Source of the DNA: Larkinella knui
GTDB lineage: Bacteria > Bacteroidota > Bacteroidia > Cytophagales > Spirosomataceae
Reading direction: 5' to 3'
Length of the DNA: 64,000 nucleotides
NCBI RefSeq assembly: GCF_003858645.1
Contig: NZ_RQJP01000006.1
Location: forward strand, 1-64,000
The notes under the pieces are model-generated. The model was not told the origin of the DNA and made no database searches. It saw only the letters and a list, made by a program, of their open reading frames with translations. The position numbers and the translations under genes are program-made. Below are positions 23,421 through 32,925 of this stretch, one piece after another; the stretch's first letter is position 1, and the number at the start of each line of letters is the position of its first letter.

Positions 23421-23999
23421 ATGTTTTTTAAGCCATTCCGTAAACCCAAACCCCTTACCGACGCCGATGCCCTTTCGGCGTATAAGGCTACGGGCGATCT
23501 GGAACTGCTTGGGGCGTTGTTTGAGCGGTACATGGACCTGATATATGCCGTGTGTTACAAGTACTTACGCGACGAAGAGGAAAGCAAAGACGCGGTGATG
23601 CAGTTATTTGAACAGTTGATTACGGATTTGCGGAAATATGAGATTCAGAATTTTAAAAGCTGGCTGCATTCGACCGCCCGAAACTATTGCCTGATGCAAT
23701 TGCGGCAACGGAAAATGATCGCGGGCGAGGTGAGTGACGAAGCCGAAATCGTCGCCCTACCCTTGACGGTCTGGCCCGAAACCGATGGTCTGGATCTGGA
23801 AACGAAGTTGAACCACCTGGACGATTGCCTGAAAACGTTGTCGGACGAACAACGCACCAGCATTTCGCTGTTTTACCTGAACCAGAAAACCTACGCCGAC
23901 ATAGCCGAACTGACGGGTTACGACCCCAAACACGTCAAAAGCCATCTGCAAAATGGCCGACGAAACCTGAAAATCTGCATGGACAAACGCCATGACTGA
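23421..23999 (+). CDS. ECF-type RNA polymerase sigma factor
   Basis: This 192-residue cytoplasmic protein has sigma region 2 (LLGALFERYMDLIYAVCYKYLRDEEESKDAVMQLFEQL, broken across helices) and region 4 (LKTLSDEQRTSISLFYLNQKTYADIAELTGYDPKHVKSHLQNGRRNL, the HTH), joined by a linker. The start is placed at the ATG giving MFFKPFRKP; an earlier in-frame start 8 codons upstream lacks support. It overlaps the next gene by 8 bp, the classic arrangement of an ECF sigma with its membrane anti-sigma factor. Its regulon is unknown; the divergent VWA gene is a plausible target. Confidence 0.9.
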   Translation: MFFKPFRKPKPLTDADALSAYKATGDLELLGALFERYMDLIYAVCYKYLRDEEESKDAVMQLFEQLITDLRKYEIQNFKSWLHSTARNYCLMQLRQRKMIAGEVSDEAEIVALPLTVWPETDGLDLETKLNHLDDCLKTLSDEQRTSISLFYLNQKTYADIAELTGYDPKHVKSHLQNGRRNLKICMDKRHD

Positions 24000-25212
24000 C
24001 GCCAACCGACATAACGCTCCCCTGACCGCCGACGACCTGCGCCACTACCGGGCCGGCACGCTTTCGGCGGCTGAACAGCACCGGGTGGAACGGCTGTTGC
24101 TGGAGAACCCGCTCTATGCCGACGCGCTGGAAGGTCTGGAAGTCGCTGAAAAAGAGGGCGTTGAACTGAACCGGGCGTCAGGCGCGTTGCGTGAACGGTT
24201 GCAAAACCGCATCGGCGACCAAAAAATCCGGCGCTTACCGGTTTGGATACCGGCAACTGCGGCTTCGGTAATTTTGGCGGTGAGCATCGGGCTGTATTTG
24301 CGGCTACAGGAAAAACCGGAATCGGAAAATAGGGTCAGTCTTCCGGCCCCTGAAATCTCGGCTTCAAAAAAAGTCGTTCCACCCGTTGATAACCCGACAA
24401 ACCGTCCGACCGAGCCGCTTTTGGTAAAAGCTATACCGCCTAAACCGGCCTTAGCGACCCGAAAAGTGGTTCCGGTTCTACAAAAAGACAGCCTGATTTT
24501 CCCGAAGGATCATCGCGTAGCTTTCTCGTCGAAACCAATGGCAGCACCCGGAGGGTTTCGTTCAGCATCGGAAGAAATCGTGGTTTACAATACGACCGGT
24601 CTTGATCATCCGGAATTGAGCGGCCAAGTGACTGACGAAACCAATCAACCTCTGGCGGGCGTTTCGGTGATTGCCAAAAATGCCCGACGCAGTAGCCGCA
24701 CCGATTCGCTGGGGCGCTTTCGGTTGGAAAACGTCCTAAAAAATGACTCTTTACAAATTACATCGGTCGGTTTCGAAACGAAAACCGTTCGGGTTGCCGA
24801 CCTTCAGACGGCGAAAATCCAGTTAAATCCGGATTCAAAGGCCTTGTTAGAGGTGGTTGCGGTTGGGTATGCTCAACAGGCAAAAGCCCAAAAAGAAAGT
24901 ACAAGTAGTACAGCAAAACGGACCATTTTAAAAACCGACTCCCCTCCCCCACCGGCCAACTTCAACACCTATCTCGAACAAAACCGCCGAATACCGCCTG
25001 AAGCGAAGGAGAAAGGCATTTCCGGCACGGTACGCGTCCGGTTTCAGGTCGCAACCGACGGCACCGTCAGTCAGTTTTCCATTGTAAAACCGCTCGGGTA
25101 CGGCTGCGATGAAGAGGCTATCCGGCTCATCCGCGAAGGCCCGCGCTGGAATCCGGCTTTCCGGAATGGCCAACCATTCATCCAGTTTGTAGAACAGGAT
25201 ATTACGTTCTGA
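23992..25212 (+). CDS. Anti-sigma-like membrane protein with CarboxypepD-reg and TonB C-terminus
   Basis: This 406-residue single-pass protein has a cytoplasmic N-terminal 75 residues resembling anti-sigma factors (LTADDLRHYRAGTLSAAEQHRVERLLL). A membrane helix follows (about 82-102, VWIPATAASVILAVSIGLYL) and then a proline-rich periplasmic linker. A CarboxypepD-reg domain (about 203-285, LSGQVTDETNQPLAGVSV) and a TonB C-terminal domain (about 320-406, GISGTVRVRFQVATDGTVSQF) complete it. It overlaps the sigma gene by 8 bp. The likely role is to hold the sigma factor at the membrane and release it in response to a periplasmic or TonB-dependent signal. The regulatory domain and TonB end are unusual for a simple anti-sigma factor but recur in this phylum. 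Confidence 0.85.
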   Translation: MTDANRHNAPLTADDLRHYRAGTLSAAEQHRVERLLLENPLYADALEGLEVAEKEGVELNRASGALRERLQNRIGDQKIRRLPVWIPATAASVILAVSIGLYLRLQEKPESENRVSLPAPEISASKKVVPPVDNPTNRPTEPLLVKAIPPKPALATRKVVPVLQKDSLIFPKDHRVAFSSKPMAAPGGFRSASEEIVVYNTTGLDHPELSGQVTDETNQPLAGVSVIAKNARRSSRTDSLGRFRLENVLKNDSLQITSVGFETKTVRVADLQTAKIQLNPDSKALLEVVAVGYAQQAKAQKESTSSTAKRTILKTDSPPPPANFNTYLEQNRRIPPEAKEKGISGTVRVRFQVATDGTVSQFSIVKPLGYGCDEEAIRLIREGPRWNPAFRNGQPFIQFVEQDITF

Positions 25213-25289
25213 AGACCGTCTAACCGGCGGATCCGTTTCCTGAAGTAAATACCGCTAACTTGCTGTACGAACGCTCGAATCCTACGGCA

Positions 25290-26879
25290 ATGATTCAATC
25301 AAAAATAAAGGCACAATTGCAAGCCGGTTACGGCAAGCCTAAATCAGAATCGTTCGATTTTTTCAGAATTGAACAGTTCTTCGCCAACCGTCCAAAAGAA
25401 AAAACGAATCATTGTATCTCCGACAAAACGTATCAAGACCTGGACTTTGATGAGGTATTTATGTTCGTTGACCGTACGATTTCCAAAGTAGGTCAGCAGT
25501 ATTTATATGCCAGGCTGCGAACGATTGATTTTGTGGATTCTAAAATCAGCCAGCACGAAAATTTAACAAAAACCTTTCAGGCCGATAGCGAATTACGCGA
25601 AGACGTGGGCATTCACCTTTCCAATCTTTCCCACCAGAATGCGTATTACATCTCCTCTTTATTTTTAAAACCCCACTTACAACCTCCAGACTGGTTCTGG
25701 ATTGTGAAAATATTGCCTTTCATCAGTGCTTTTATCCTCTTCTTACTTCCCTTTTATCCGCAGGCGTTTTTCTTTTTATTCGGAGTATTAACCATTAATT
25801 ACGTCATTCATTACTGGAATAAGAATAATGTCTATCAATACATTGCCTCTATCCCTCAACTGCTTCGTTTGAATCAGGTTGCGAAAGAAATTCTCAAACA
25901 CGAGCGGCTAAATCCGAAAACCGATGCTTTAAATCAAGCCGTCAACAGACTGGATGAAATGGGCTATTCCATGTCTTTTTTCAAACTGGAATCCAAACTG
26001 CAGAGTGAAGTGGGCATGATCGTGGAAGTGATCACGGAGCTTTTAAAAGCCCTTTTCTTAATCGAACCGCTACTATTGTTTCGGGTGCTCAATCAAATCG
26101 ATGCGAAGAGAACACAAATTGCCACCGTTTTTCACTATGTAGGCATGATCGATACGGCTCTTTCCACGGCCTCATTGCGCAAAGGATTAACCCACTATTG
26201 CCAACCGGTTATTACTAAAACTGAAAAGAAACTTATTGCAACGGATTTGTATCACCCTTTGATTTCTAATCCTGTTGGTAATTCCATCACGCTGGTTAAT
26301 AAATCCGTTTTACTAACCGGATCGAACATGTCGGGAAAAACGACATTTATTCGGACCATCGGTATCAATTGCATTCTGGCCCAAACCATTCATACGTGTT
26401 TTGCCAACGAGTTTGTTCTCTCCCCGATGCGGGTTTTCTCGGCCATCCGAATTACCGATGATTTACTGAGCGAAAAGAGTTATTATTTTGAAGAGGTACT
26501 CACCATTAAAGCGATGATTGACGAGTCTCAATCTGACATTACCAGTCTTTTTCTGTTGGATGAACTCTTCAAAGGAACCAATACCGTTGAGCGGGTTGCG
26601 GCCGGAAAAGCCGTACTCACCTACTTGAATAAAGGAAAGCATATCGTTTTTGTTTCAACCCACGACATCGAATTGACAGATTATTTAAAAGACACCTTCG
26701 ATTTATACCACTTCACGGAAGTGGTGGAGACCGATAAAATTGCCTTTGATTATAAACTCAAAAAAGGGAATCTTAAAACCCGAAATGCCATCCGAATATT
26801 GGAACTGAACGGGTATCCGGGGGAAGTGATCCGTGAAGCACGATCGTTATCCGAAAAAATCGCTCCTGCAAGCCATTAA
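25290..26879 (+). CDS. Membrane-associated MutS-like ATPase
   Basis: This 529-residue protein (from the ATG giving MIQSKIKAQ; a TTG 10 codons upstream is less likely) has the C-terminal MutS ATPase: Walker A LTGSNMSGKTTFI, Walker B LFLLDELFKGTN and the His-loop VSTHDIE. The N-terminal mismatch-recognition and connector domains of true MutS are absent. Residues about 135-180 contain two hydrophobic membrane-helix candidates (WIVKILPFISAFILFLLPF, AFFFLFGVLTINYVI). Such shortened MutS homologues with membrane segments are typical of Bacteroidota and have no established role. It is unlikely to act in post-replicative mismatch repair. It probably forms its own unit 77 bp after the anti-sigma gene. 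Confidence 0.85.
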   Translation: MIQSKIKAQLQAGYGKPKSESFDFFRIEQFFANRPKEKTNHCISDKTYQDLDFDEVFMFVDRTISKVGQQYLYARLRTIDFVDSKISQHENLTKTFQADSELREDVGIHLSNLSHQNAYYISSLFLKPHLQPPDWFWIVKILPFISAFILFLLPFYPQAFFFLFGVLTINYVIHYWNKNNVYQYIASIPQLLRLNQVAKEILKHERLNPKTDALNQAVNRLDEMGYSMSFFKLESKLQSEVGMIVEVITELLKALFLIEPLLLFRVLNQIDAKRTQIATVFHYVGMIDTALSTASLRKGLTHYCQPVITKTEKKLIATDLYHPLISNPVGNSITLVNKSVLLTGSNMSGKTTFIRTIGINCILAQTIHTCFANEFVLSPMRVFSAIRITDDLLSEKSYYFEEVLTIKAMIDESQSDITSLFLLDELFKGTNTVERVAAGKAVLTYLNKGKHIVFVSTHDIELTDYLKDTFDLYHFTEVVETDKIAFDYKLKKGNLKTRNAIRILELNGYPGEVIREARSLSEKIAPASH

Positions 26880-26928
26880 CAACCTGCGGGCCGCTTTTGG
26901 AAGCCGCATCCGGAACCAGAAATTGCAC

Positions 26929-26973
26929 TTTGATAACCTGTACCCCTGGCAGGTTATCAAAACCTGCCAGGGG
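26929..26973. repeat. Overlapping mutually exclusive hairpins
   Basis: Two perfect inverted repeats share a strand. TTTGATAACCTG (26929-26940) pairs with CAGGTTATCAAA (26950-26961), while CCCCTGGCAGGTT (26943-26955) pairs with AACCTGCCAGGGG (26961-26973). Only one can form at a time. There is no T-run, so it is not a standard terminator. It may be an intergenic repeat element of the CCTGGCAGGTT type or a structural switch before the porin gene. Confidence 0.75.
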
Positions 26974-27034
26974 CCATGCTGTTTTTTTCCGATCAAACGG
27001 GACTTTTAAATCGTCACTGTTTTAGCGAAACCGT

Positions 27035-27042
27035 TATCTTTG
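27035..27042 (+). promoter_or_regulatory. -7 box of the porin gene
   Basis: TATCTTTG followed by CGCC is a strong match to the Bacteroidota TAnnTTTG element. It lies about 100 bp upstream of the porin start. Confidence 0.6.
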
Positions 27043-27139
27043 CGCCCCTTAGCCGGTTAAAAAACATTTAACAGCCGGAACAGTTGTATTGAATGCTAAT
27101 CAAACTTACTTCACTCGAATGACTCGACTAAATTGCACA

Positions 27140-27775
27140 ATGAAAAGAGGAATAGTATTTGGAATGATGTTTCTATTGGCCAGCGCGTCAACCCTTTTGG
27201 CCCAGCAACGCTGGAGTGCCGGCCCACGCATTGGACTGAATGTTTCGAGTTTGTATGGCAAAGACGATTTTTTCAAATCGAAACTGGGCCTGGTCGCCGG
27301 TGGATTTGTCAGTTACAGTTCCATCAATCACTTCGGTATTTCGGCGGATGTCCTGTATTCACAGCGGGGCGCCAAATATGATAATCCCGGCGACCGAAGC
27401 AGCCATATCCAGCACCTCAATTATTTGGAAATCCCGGTCGTAGCCCGGTATTATCTGAATTTGAGCGGAAATTTCCGTCCCAACATCTTCGTTGGTCCAT
27501 CGCTGGGGGTTCTGTTGAATGCCAAACGAACCAAAACGATTGATCGGGGAACAAGTTATGCGGATGCGGATGACAAAGATGAGTTCGAATCCGTTGATTT
27601 AGGCGCAACAGCCGGGTTTCAGGCCAATTTCAAGGTTAGAGATCGTCAGCGTTTTCTGATCGACGCCCGGTATACGCTCGGCGTTACCGATGTCAAGAAG
27701 TCACCCCAATGGCTTGGCAACTCAACCCTCTCATTTACGGTCGGTTACAGCTTCGGCGTCGGACGGAATTACTAA
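27140..27775 (+). CDS. Outer-membrane beta-barrel (PorT-like) protein
   Basis: The start is chosen at the ATG giving MKRGIVFGMMFLLASASTLLAQ, a clear signal peptide; the frame extends 17 codons upstream without signal character. The mature part of about 190 residues is an eight-strand-type barrel with alternating hydrophobic residues: PRIGLNVSSLYG, HFGISADVLYSQRGAKY, LNYLEIPVVARYYLN, FRPNIFVGPSLGVLL and a C-terminal LSFTVGYSFGVGR. This matches the PorT-like outer membrane beta-barrel family of Bacteroidota, whose members are mostly of unknown function. It is preceded by its own promoter candidate and followed immediately by an inverted-repeat element. Confidence 0.85.
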   Translation: MKRGIVFGMMFLLASASTLLAQQRWSAGPRIGLNVSSLYGKDDFFKSKLGLVAGGFVSYSSINHFGISADVLYSQRGAKYDNPGDRSSHIQHLNYLEIPVVARYYLNLSGNFRPNIFVGPSLGVLLNAKRTKTIDRGTSYADADDKDEFESVDLGATAGFQANFKVRDRQRFLIDARYTLGVTDVKKSPQWLGNSTLSFTVGYSFGVGRNY

Positions 27776-27881
27776 ACGTACCTACGGGCGGCCCCGTTTA
27801 GTCCATAGTTGTATTTTCTAATTCTAATCTGCTTAGAAAAAACGGACTAAACGGAGCCGCCCGTGCGTTCCGTAAATACGT
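27776..27881. repeat. Dispersed inverted-repeat element, copy 1
   Basis: This 106-bp element starts one base after the porin stop with ACGTACCTACGG and has long arms (GGGCGGCCCCGTTTAGTCC / GGACTAAACGGAGCCGCCC) around an AT-rich centre. Its right end supplies the first base of the stop codon of the convergent M28 peptidase gene. It is related to 40290-40396 and 42725-42807. Confidence 0.8.
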
Positions 27882-29380
27882 TATTGGCCGTACAAGGTTT
27901 TGGCAGCCGCTTCGTATTTGTCGCCCGCAACCCACTGCGGTCGCGCTGGCTTGTTGGCAATGAGCCGGGCCGCATACGAAAAAGCCTGGCTGAATTTAAG
28001 CAGATAGCCAAAATCCACCGTCTCCGGATTATCAGCCGGCTGGTGATAATACTTCATCAATTCGTCGTCGAACTTTTTGAATCCGGCCGAAAAGGTGGGT
28101 GCCGGAATCCCTTTCACGGCAAAACTGACGTTGTCGGAACGGTCGAACAGGTTTTGTTCGGGAGCCGGGTCGGCAAAAACGCTCAATCCAAACGCTTTAC
28201 TGGCGGTTTCAATTTCTGTTTTCGCGCCGGTCCGATCCAGCCCAACCACCGAAACCAGCGTCGTGTCATTGTAACCCGCGCCGTCGCTGTTGAGGTTAAA
28301 TACCGTTTGTTTCAGCGGTATCAACGGGTGTTCGGCGTAATACCGGCTGCCCAGTAATCCCATTTCCTCCGCCGTCAACGCCAGAATCAAGATTGAACGT
28401 TTTGGGCGTTGGGCCTGCAAAGCCTTCGCCGACGCCAGGAGGGCAACCGTTCCAAACGCATTGTCGCGCGCGCCGTTGAAGATGCTGTCGGCCGACGTAT
28501 ATTCCCGACCGCCTTGTTTGCCAATGCCCACATGATCGAAATGCGCCGACAACAAAACGTATTCATTTTTCAGTTTCGGATCGGTGCCCTCAATTACACC
28601 CGCCACATTTACCGCATCGACGATCCGCTGCGCCCGTCCCGACGTCTGGACCGAAACCGTTTGAACGGCATCTTTCAAACCGGTTAACTGGTTTTTACCG
28701 TTATCCACCCAGAGGTGCAGCAGCGTGGGCACGGGTGTAGCAGGTGCCAGCGTCATTTGCTCATTCTGCAAAGCCCGGGTGATAATGGGCCACGGATACG
28801 TTCCGCTCGTGTAGAGTTCAATCAGGCCAACGGCGCCTTTTTCGGCGGCTATTTTTCGTTTTTGTTCCGAAGCCGCCAGCAAGCCGCGGTTGGTGGTGGC
28901 GTCCGGCGAACCGACCTGCGCAACGACGATTTTGCCCCGTACATCACGCCCGTTGTAGCCATCGGCACCTTCGGTCAGGCCGTAGCCTACATAAACCGTC
29001 CCGGCTTTCAGATTGGTTTCCGGCCCGCTGACTACCACAAACTGTTTGCCGAGTTGTAAAGAATCGTTTCCAATCAGCAGCTTGCCGTAAGCCGCCGGCT
29101 TCGACTGGAGAAAAGGCACTTTCTGGTAATAATCCGGTTGCCCGGCCACCGGTTTCAGACCCAGTGCCCGAAACTGTTCGGCCAGGTAACGGGCGGCTAT
29201 GAAATTGCCCGGATCGCCCGTCCGCCGACCCTGCAGTTCGTCGGCAGCCAGAAAACGCAGGTGCGCTTCGAGTTCGGTTCGGCTTAGTTTGGATTCGGGA
29301 AGTTTAGCCACCGGCTGGGCCACCGCGATGGCGGAAAGTAAAAAACCGGTTAACAGGAAACCGTATGTTTTCGGCATCAT
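27881..29380 (-). CDS. Exported M28-family zinc aminopeptidase with PA domain
   Basis: This 499-residue protein has a signal peptide (FLLTGFLLSAIAVAQ). A protease-associated domain (about 130-230) is inserted before the M28 catalytic core. Zinc-ligand motifs are visible: LSAHFDHVGIG (His and Asp), GARDNAFGTV (bridging Asp), TAEEMGLLGS (catalytic Glu-Glu), NLNSDGAGY (Asp) and YYHQPADN (His). It should remove N-terminal residues from peptides in the periplasm or outside the cell. It lies 17 bp downstream of the fadJ-like gene on the same strand, so some cotranscription is possible although the functions are unrelated. Confidence 0.92.
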   Translation of the reverse strand: MMPKTYGFLLTGFLLSAIAVAQPVAKLPESKLSRTELEAHLRFLAADELQGRRTGDPGNFIAARYLAEQFRALGLKPVAGQPDYYQKVPFLQSKPAAYGKLLIGNDSLQLGKQFVVVSGPETNLKAGTVYVGYGLTEGADGYNGRDVRGKIVVAQVGSPDATTNRGLLAASEQKRKIAAEKGAVGLIELYTSGTYPWPIITRALQNEQMTLAPATPVPTLLHLWVDNGKNQLTGLKDAVQTVSVQTSGRAQRIVDAVNVAGVIEGTDPKLKNEYVLLSAHFDHVGIGKQGGREYTSADSIFNGARDNAFGTVALLASAKALQAQRPKRSILILALTAEEMGLLGSRYYAEHPLIPLKQTVFNLNSDGAGYNDTTLVSVVGLDRTGAKTEIETASKAFGLSVFADPAPEQNLFDRSDNVSFAVKGIPAPTFSAGFKKFDDELMKYYHQPADNPETVDFGYLLKFSQAFSYAARLIANKPARPQWVAGDKYEAAAKTLYGQ

Positions 29381-29397
29381 TGTGAAGTGTATGGTTG

Positions 29398-31566
29398 TTA
29401 ATTGGTAGGTTCAAAGCGACTTTTTCCCTTTTCGGCCATTTCACGCAGCGTCTGGGTTGGTCGGAAACGGTCTCCGTAGGCGTCGGCCAGCCGGTCGGCT
29501 TCCGATACGAAGTTCGCAATTCCAACGTAATCGACAAACGACAGCGCTCCACCGGTGTACGACGGAAAACCCCAGGCCAGAATCGAACCGATGTCGGCAT
29601 CCAGTTGCGTCCGAATCACACCCTCTTCAAAACAGCGGACGGTTTCGAGCACCTGGCGATACAAAAGCCGCTTTTTAACTTCTTCAACCGAAGGCTGGCT
29701 GTCGGCCAGCGGAAAGATTTCCTGTAGACCCGGCCAAATGTGTTTCTTTTCCCCTTCGGGATAGGCATAAAAACCCGCTTTCGATTTTTTGCCCAACCGG
29801 CCCAGCGCCACCAGTTTCCCGGCCACCTGATAAGCCGTATCGGTCTCGTCCAACGCACCATCCTCGATGCTTTGCCCGGAAATTTTGCAGATCAGATCCA
29901 GCGAAACCTCATCGGAAACCGCCAGCGGACCCACCGGAAAACCGGCGTTTTTTCCGGCATTTTCAATCAATACCGGATTGACGCCTTCCTTCAGCAACGC
30001 CATTCCTTCCGAGGTGTAGGTGGTGAACACCCGCGACGTGTAAAAGCCGCGCGAATCGTTGACGACAATCGGCGTTTTGCGAATTTTCTTCACAAAGTCC
30101 AGAGCAAAAGCCAGCGCATAGTCCGACGTCTGTTTCCCCACAATGACTTCCACCAATTGCATCTTATCGACTGGTGAAAAGAAATGCAGACCGATGAAAT
30201 TTTCGGGTTTGGCCGATGCCTGGGCCAGTCCGCTGATCGGCAGGGTCGACGTATTCGACGCAAAAACGCCCGCTTCCGCCAACATGGGTTCGGCTTCCTG
30301 CGTCACCTGCGCTTTCAGTTCACGGTTTTCAAAAACCGCTTCAATAATCAGGTCGCAGCCCCGCAGATCTTCGGCATCGGCCGTTGTTTTAATCAGGCTC
30401 AAAGCCGCTTCGGCCTTTTCGGGCGTTCCTTTTCCGCGCTCGATGTTTTTTTGCAAAACCGTTCGCGAATAATTTTTGCCTTTTTCGGCCGCTTCCACCG
30501 TCACGTCTTTCAAAACTGCTTCAATACCGGCGATGGCAGCGGCATAGGCAATGCCCGACCCCATCATACCGGCACCCAGAACTCCGACTTTCCTGACCTC
30601 CGTGGGCGGACTGTTTTTCGGACGGCTGATGCCTTTGTTAACTTCGTTTAACCCCAGAAACATCGTCTGGATCAGCCCTTTGGCCACTTTCGTCGTCGCA
30701 ACCTTTACAAAATACCGGGCCTCGATCACCAGAGCCCGGTCGATATTGACTTGTAACCCTTCGTAGACACACGACAGAATGGCGAGAGGTGCGGGGTAAT
30801 TGCCGCGCGTTTTTTCCATCACCATCGCTGTTCCCGCGCTAAACACCCGCGCGCCCACCGGGCTTTGGACCGCTCCGCCCGGCACCTTAACATTCTCCTT
30901 TCCGACGATTCGACCGGTTTTTCGGTCGCGCTCGTCCCACGGCTGCAACGGTTCGGGGTTGGCATTAATCCACGCAAACGCTTTTTCCAGCAGTTCTTCG
31001 CGGGAAACCGCCAGGTCGTCGATCATCCCCAGCGCCCGGGCTTCTTTCGGGCTTACCCGTTTGCCTTCCAGCAGCAACGGCAGCGCGGCTTCCATGCCGA
31101 GCATCCGGGGCAATCGCTGGGTTCCGCCCCCGCCGGGCAGCAGACCGAGCGTCACTTCGGGCAAACCGATAATGGCTTTCGGGTTATCGAGCGCAATGCG
31201 GTGATGACAGGCCAGACAGGCTTCATACCCTCCGCCCAAAGCCGTGCCGTTGATGGCGGCCACCACCGGCTTCCCGGACGTTTCGATAGCACGAAAAACC
31301 CGGTTTAGGTCCGCCGAAACTTTCAGCATTTCGGCCGGATCTTTATCAGTATTGCGGAGAATCATCTTCAGATCAGCCCCGGCAATAAATTCATTTTTTT
31401 CCGATGTAATGATGATTCCTTTTACTTCCGGATCGTCATACGCCCGTTGCAGGGCCGCTTCGAACGCCGGAATGGAGTCGTCATTGAGAACGTTCATCGG
31501 CGAACTGGTCATGTTCCAGCTCAGAATGGCCACGTTTCGGTCGATACGATAGTTAATCATGGTCAA
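29398..31566 (-). CDS. fadJ: Bifunctional enoyl-CoA hydratase / 3-hydroxyacyl-CoA dehydrogenase
   Basis: This 722-residue cytoplasmic enzyme carries out steps two and three of fatty-acid beta-oxidation. The N-terminal crotonase domain (about 1-190) has the oxyanion-hole segments FIAGADLKM and [17 protein letters not shown] and the paired glutamates in [14 protein letters not shown]. The NAD-binding domain begins at [21 protein letters not shown] (about 327). The C-terminal 3HCDH domains include [18 protein letters not shown] (catalytic His) and [13 protein letters not shown]. Length and order match FadJ/FadB alpha subunits. It follows the thiolase gene by 4 bp, so the two form an operon, probably with a beta-subunit/alpha-subunit complex. 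Confidence 0.93.
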   Translation of the reverse strand: MTMINYRIDRNVAILSWNMTSSPMNVLNDDSIPAFEAALQRAYDDPEVKGIIITSEKNEFIAGADLKMILRNTDKDPAEMLKVSADLNRVFRAIETSGKPVVAAINGTALGGGYEACLACHHRIALDNPKAIIGLPEVTLGLLPGGGGTQRLPRMLGMEAALPLLLEGKRVSPKEARALGMIDDLAVSREELLEKAFAWINANPEPLQPWDERDRKTGRIVGKENVKVPGGAVQSPVGARVFSAGTAMVMEKTRGNYPAPLAILSCVYEGLQVNIDRALVIEARYFVKVATTKVAKGLIQTMFLGLNEVNKGISRPKNSPPTEVRKVGVLGAGMMGSGIAYAAAIAGIEAVLKDVTVEAAEKGKNYSRTVLQKNIERGKGTPEKAEAALSLIKTTADAEDLRGCDLIIEAVFENRELKAQVTQEAEPMLAEAGVFASNTSTLPISGLAQASAKPENFIGLHFFSPVDKMQLVEVIVGKQTSDYALAFALDFVKKIRKTPIVVNDSRGFYTSRVFTTYTSEGMALLKEGVNPVLIENAGKNAGFPVGPLAVSDEVSLDLICKISGQSIEDGALDETDTAYQVAGKLVALGRLGKKSKAGFYAYPEGEKKHIWPGLQEIFPLADSQPSVEEVKKRLLYRQVLETVRCFEEGVIRTQLDADIGSILAWGFPSYTGGALSFVDYVGIANFVSEADRLADAYGDRFRPTQTLREMAEKGKSRFEPTN

Positions 31567-31570
31567 GGGC

Positions 31571-32779
31571 TTAGTTTATGCGTTCAAAAACCGTGGCGAC
31601 ACCCATTCCTCCGCCGACACAAAGCGTTGCCAGACCGGTTTCCTGGCCGGTTCGTTCCAGCTCATCCAGGAGCGTGGCCGAAATCATGGCTCCGGTGGCA
31701 CCCAGCGGATGCCCCAGTGCAATCGCTCCGCCGTTGACATTCAGCCGACTGTGATCGACGCCCAGTTTATCCATGTAGAGCAGGGGAACGGCGGCAAAGG
31801 CTTCGTTTACTTCAAACAGATCGATGTCGCTGAGTTGCATACCGGCTTTTTTCAGTACTTTCTGCGTCGCCGGAACCACGCCGGTGAGCATGATGGTCGG
31901 TTCGGTACCAATAACCGCAAAGGCTTTGATGACTGCGCGGGGTTTCAGACCGGTTTTTTCACCAAATTCTTTCGAGCCGATCAGAATTCCGGCGGCTCCA
32001 TCGACAATCTGCGAAGAATTTCCGGCGTGGTGAATGTGGTCAATCTGGGCGAGATCGGCATATTTTAGCAAGGCCAGCGCATCGAAACCCGCCTTCCCGA
32101 TCGCTTCGAAAGCCGGTTTTAGTTTCGATAAGCTTTCGGCGGTGGTACCGGGCCGTACGCCTTCATCGCGGTCGAGCAGGGTGAGGCCGAGTTCATCTTT
32201 AATTGTGACAAGCGTCCGGCCAAACCGGTTTTCATGCTGGGCAAGGGTGGCACGGCGGTAGGATTCGGCCGCAAATGCATCGGCATCGGCGCGACTGAAA
32301 CCGTATCTGGTTGCAATCAGATCAGCCGAAATCCCCTGCGGAACGATGGCATGCCGGGCCACAATCTGCGGATTCATGAAGAGCGCACCGCCGTCGGAAC
32401 CGATGGGCACGCGCGACATGGATTCCACACCGCCAGCCACGACGGCGTCGAACTGTCCCGACATGATATAGGCTGCCGCCATGTTGATGGCTTCGAGTCC
32501 GGAGGAGCAAAAGCGGTTTAATTGAACGCCGGCGACGCTTTCGGCGTAACCGGCTTCGATGACGGCCGTACGGGCAATGTCGGCACCCTGTTCGCCAATG
32601 GGCGTTACGCAGCCCATAATTACGTCATCGAGGAGAGCCGTGTCGAGCTGATTGCGGTCTTTGAGTTCACGCAGAACATGGGTCAGCAGCTGAATTGGCT
32701 GAACATCGTGGAGGGAACCGTCGCTTTTGCCCCGGCCACGGGGCGTCCGGACAGCGTCATAAATGAAGGCTTGGGCCAT
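31571..32779 (-). CDS. fadA: Acetyl-CoA acyltransferase (thiolase)
   Basis: The start is taken at the ATG giving [17 protein letters not shown]; the frame runs 27 codons further upstream through the predicted operator and promoter, so that extension is not coding. The 402-residue enzyme cleaves 3-ketoacyl-CoA to acetyl-CoA and a shortened acyl-CoA. Nucleophile Cys is in [13 protein letters not shown], the His motif is in [18 protein letters not shown] and the second Cys is in [11 protein letters not shown]. It is the first gene of an operon with fadJ. The operon has a -7 box at 32830-32837 and a perfect palindrome in its leader. FadA and FadI types cannot be separated by eye. Confidence 0.9.
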   Translation of the reverse strand: MAQAFIYDAVRTPRGRGKSDGSLHDVQPIQLLTHVLRELKDRNQLDTALLDDVIMGCVTPIGEQGADIARTAVIEAGYAESVAGVQLNRFCSSGLEAINMAAAYIMSGQFDAVVAGGVESMSRVPIGSDGGALFMNPQIVARHAIVPQGISADLIATRYGFSRADADAFAAESYRRATLAQHENRFGRTLVTIKDELGLTLLDRDEGVRPGTTAESLSKLKPAFEAIGKAGFDALALLKYADLAQIDHIHHAGNSSQIVDGAAGILIGSKEFGEKTGLKPRAVIKAFAVIGTEPTIMLTGVVPATQKVLKKAGMQLSDIDLFEVNEAFAAVPLLYMDKLGVDHSRLNVNGGAIALGHPLGATGAMISATLLDELERTGQETGLATLCVGGGMGVATVFERIN

Positions 32780-32800
32780 ACGGGTTTGTGCTTGTTTAAA

Positions 32801-32820
32801 ACCGTATGTTCGCATACGGT
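32801..32820. promoter_or_regulatory. Palindromic operator candidate of the fad operon
   Basis: Perfect 8-bp arms ACCGTATG / CATACGGT surround TTCG. The site lies about 4-25 nt downstream of the predicted transcription start and ends 22 bp before the thiolase ATG, a classic repressor position. TetR-family fatty-acid regulators bind palindromes of this size, but no such gene is in the window. An RNA hairpin with a UUCG tetraloop is the alternative reading. Confidence 0.6.
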
Positions 32821-32829
32821 ATCGAAAAA

Positions 32830-32837
32830 CAAACTTA
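32830..32837 (-). promoter_or_regulatory. -7 box of the fad operon
   Basis: The minus strand reads TAAGTTTG, matching TAnnTTTG, about 50 bp upstream of the thiolase start. Confidence 0.55.
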
Positions 32838-32925
32838 CCGGTATGGCGGGTAGGCCGCAACTAATTAACGTAAAATCGAACGGCAACCGAAGCATTTCTT
32901 TTCGCCCGGGCAGGTCTTTCCGTAC

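Noticed and set aside
32780-32860. N-terminal extension of the thiolase
   Set aside because: It would translate through the palindrome and the -7 box and has no homology character. [15 protein letters not shown] is the standard thiolase start.
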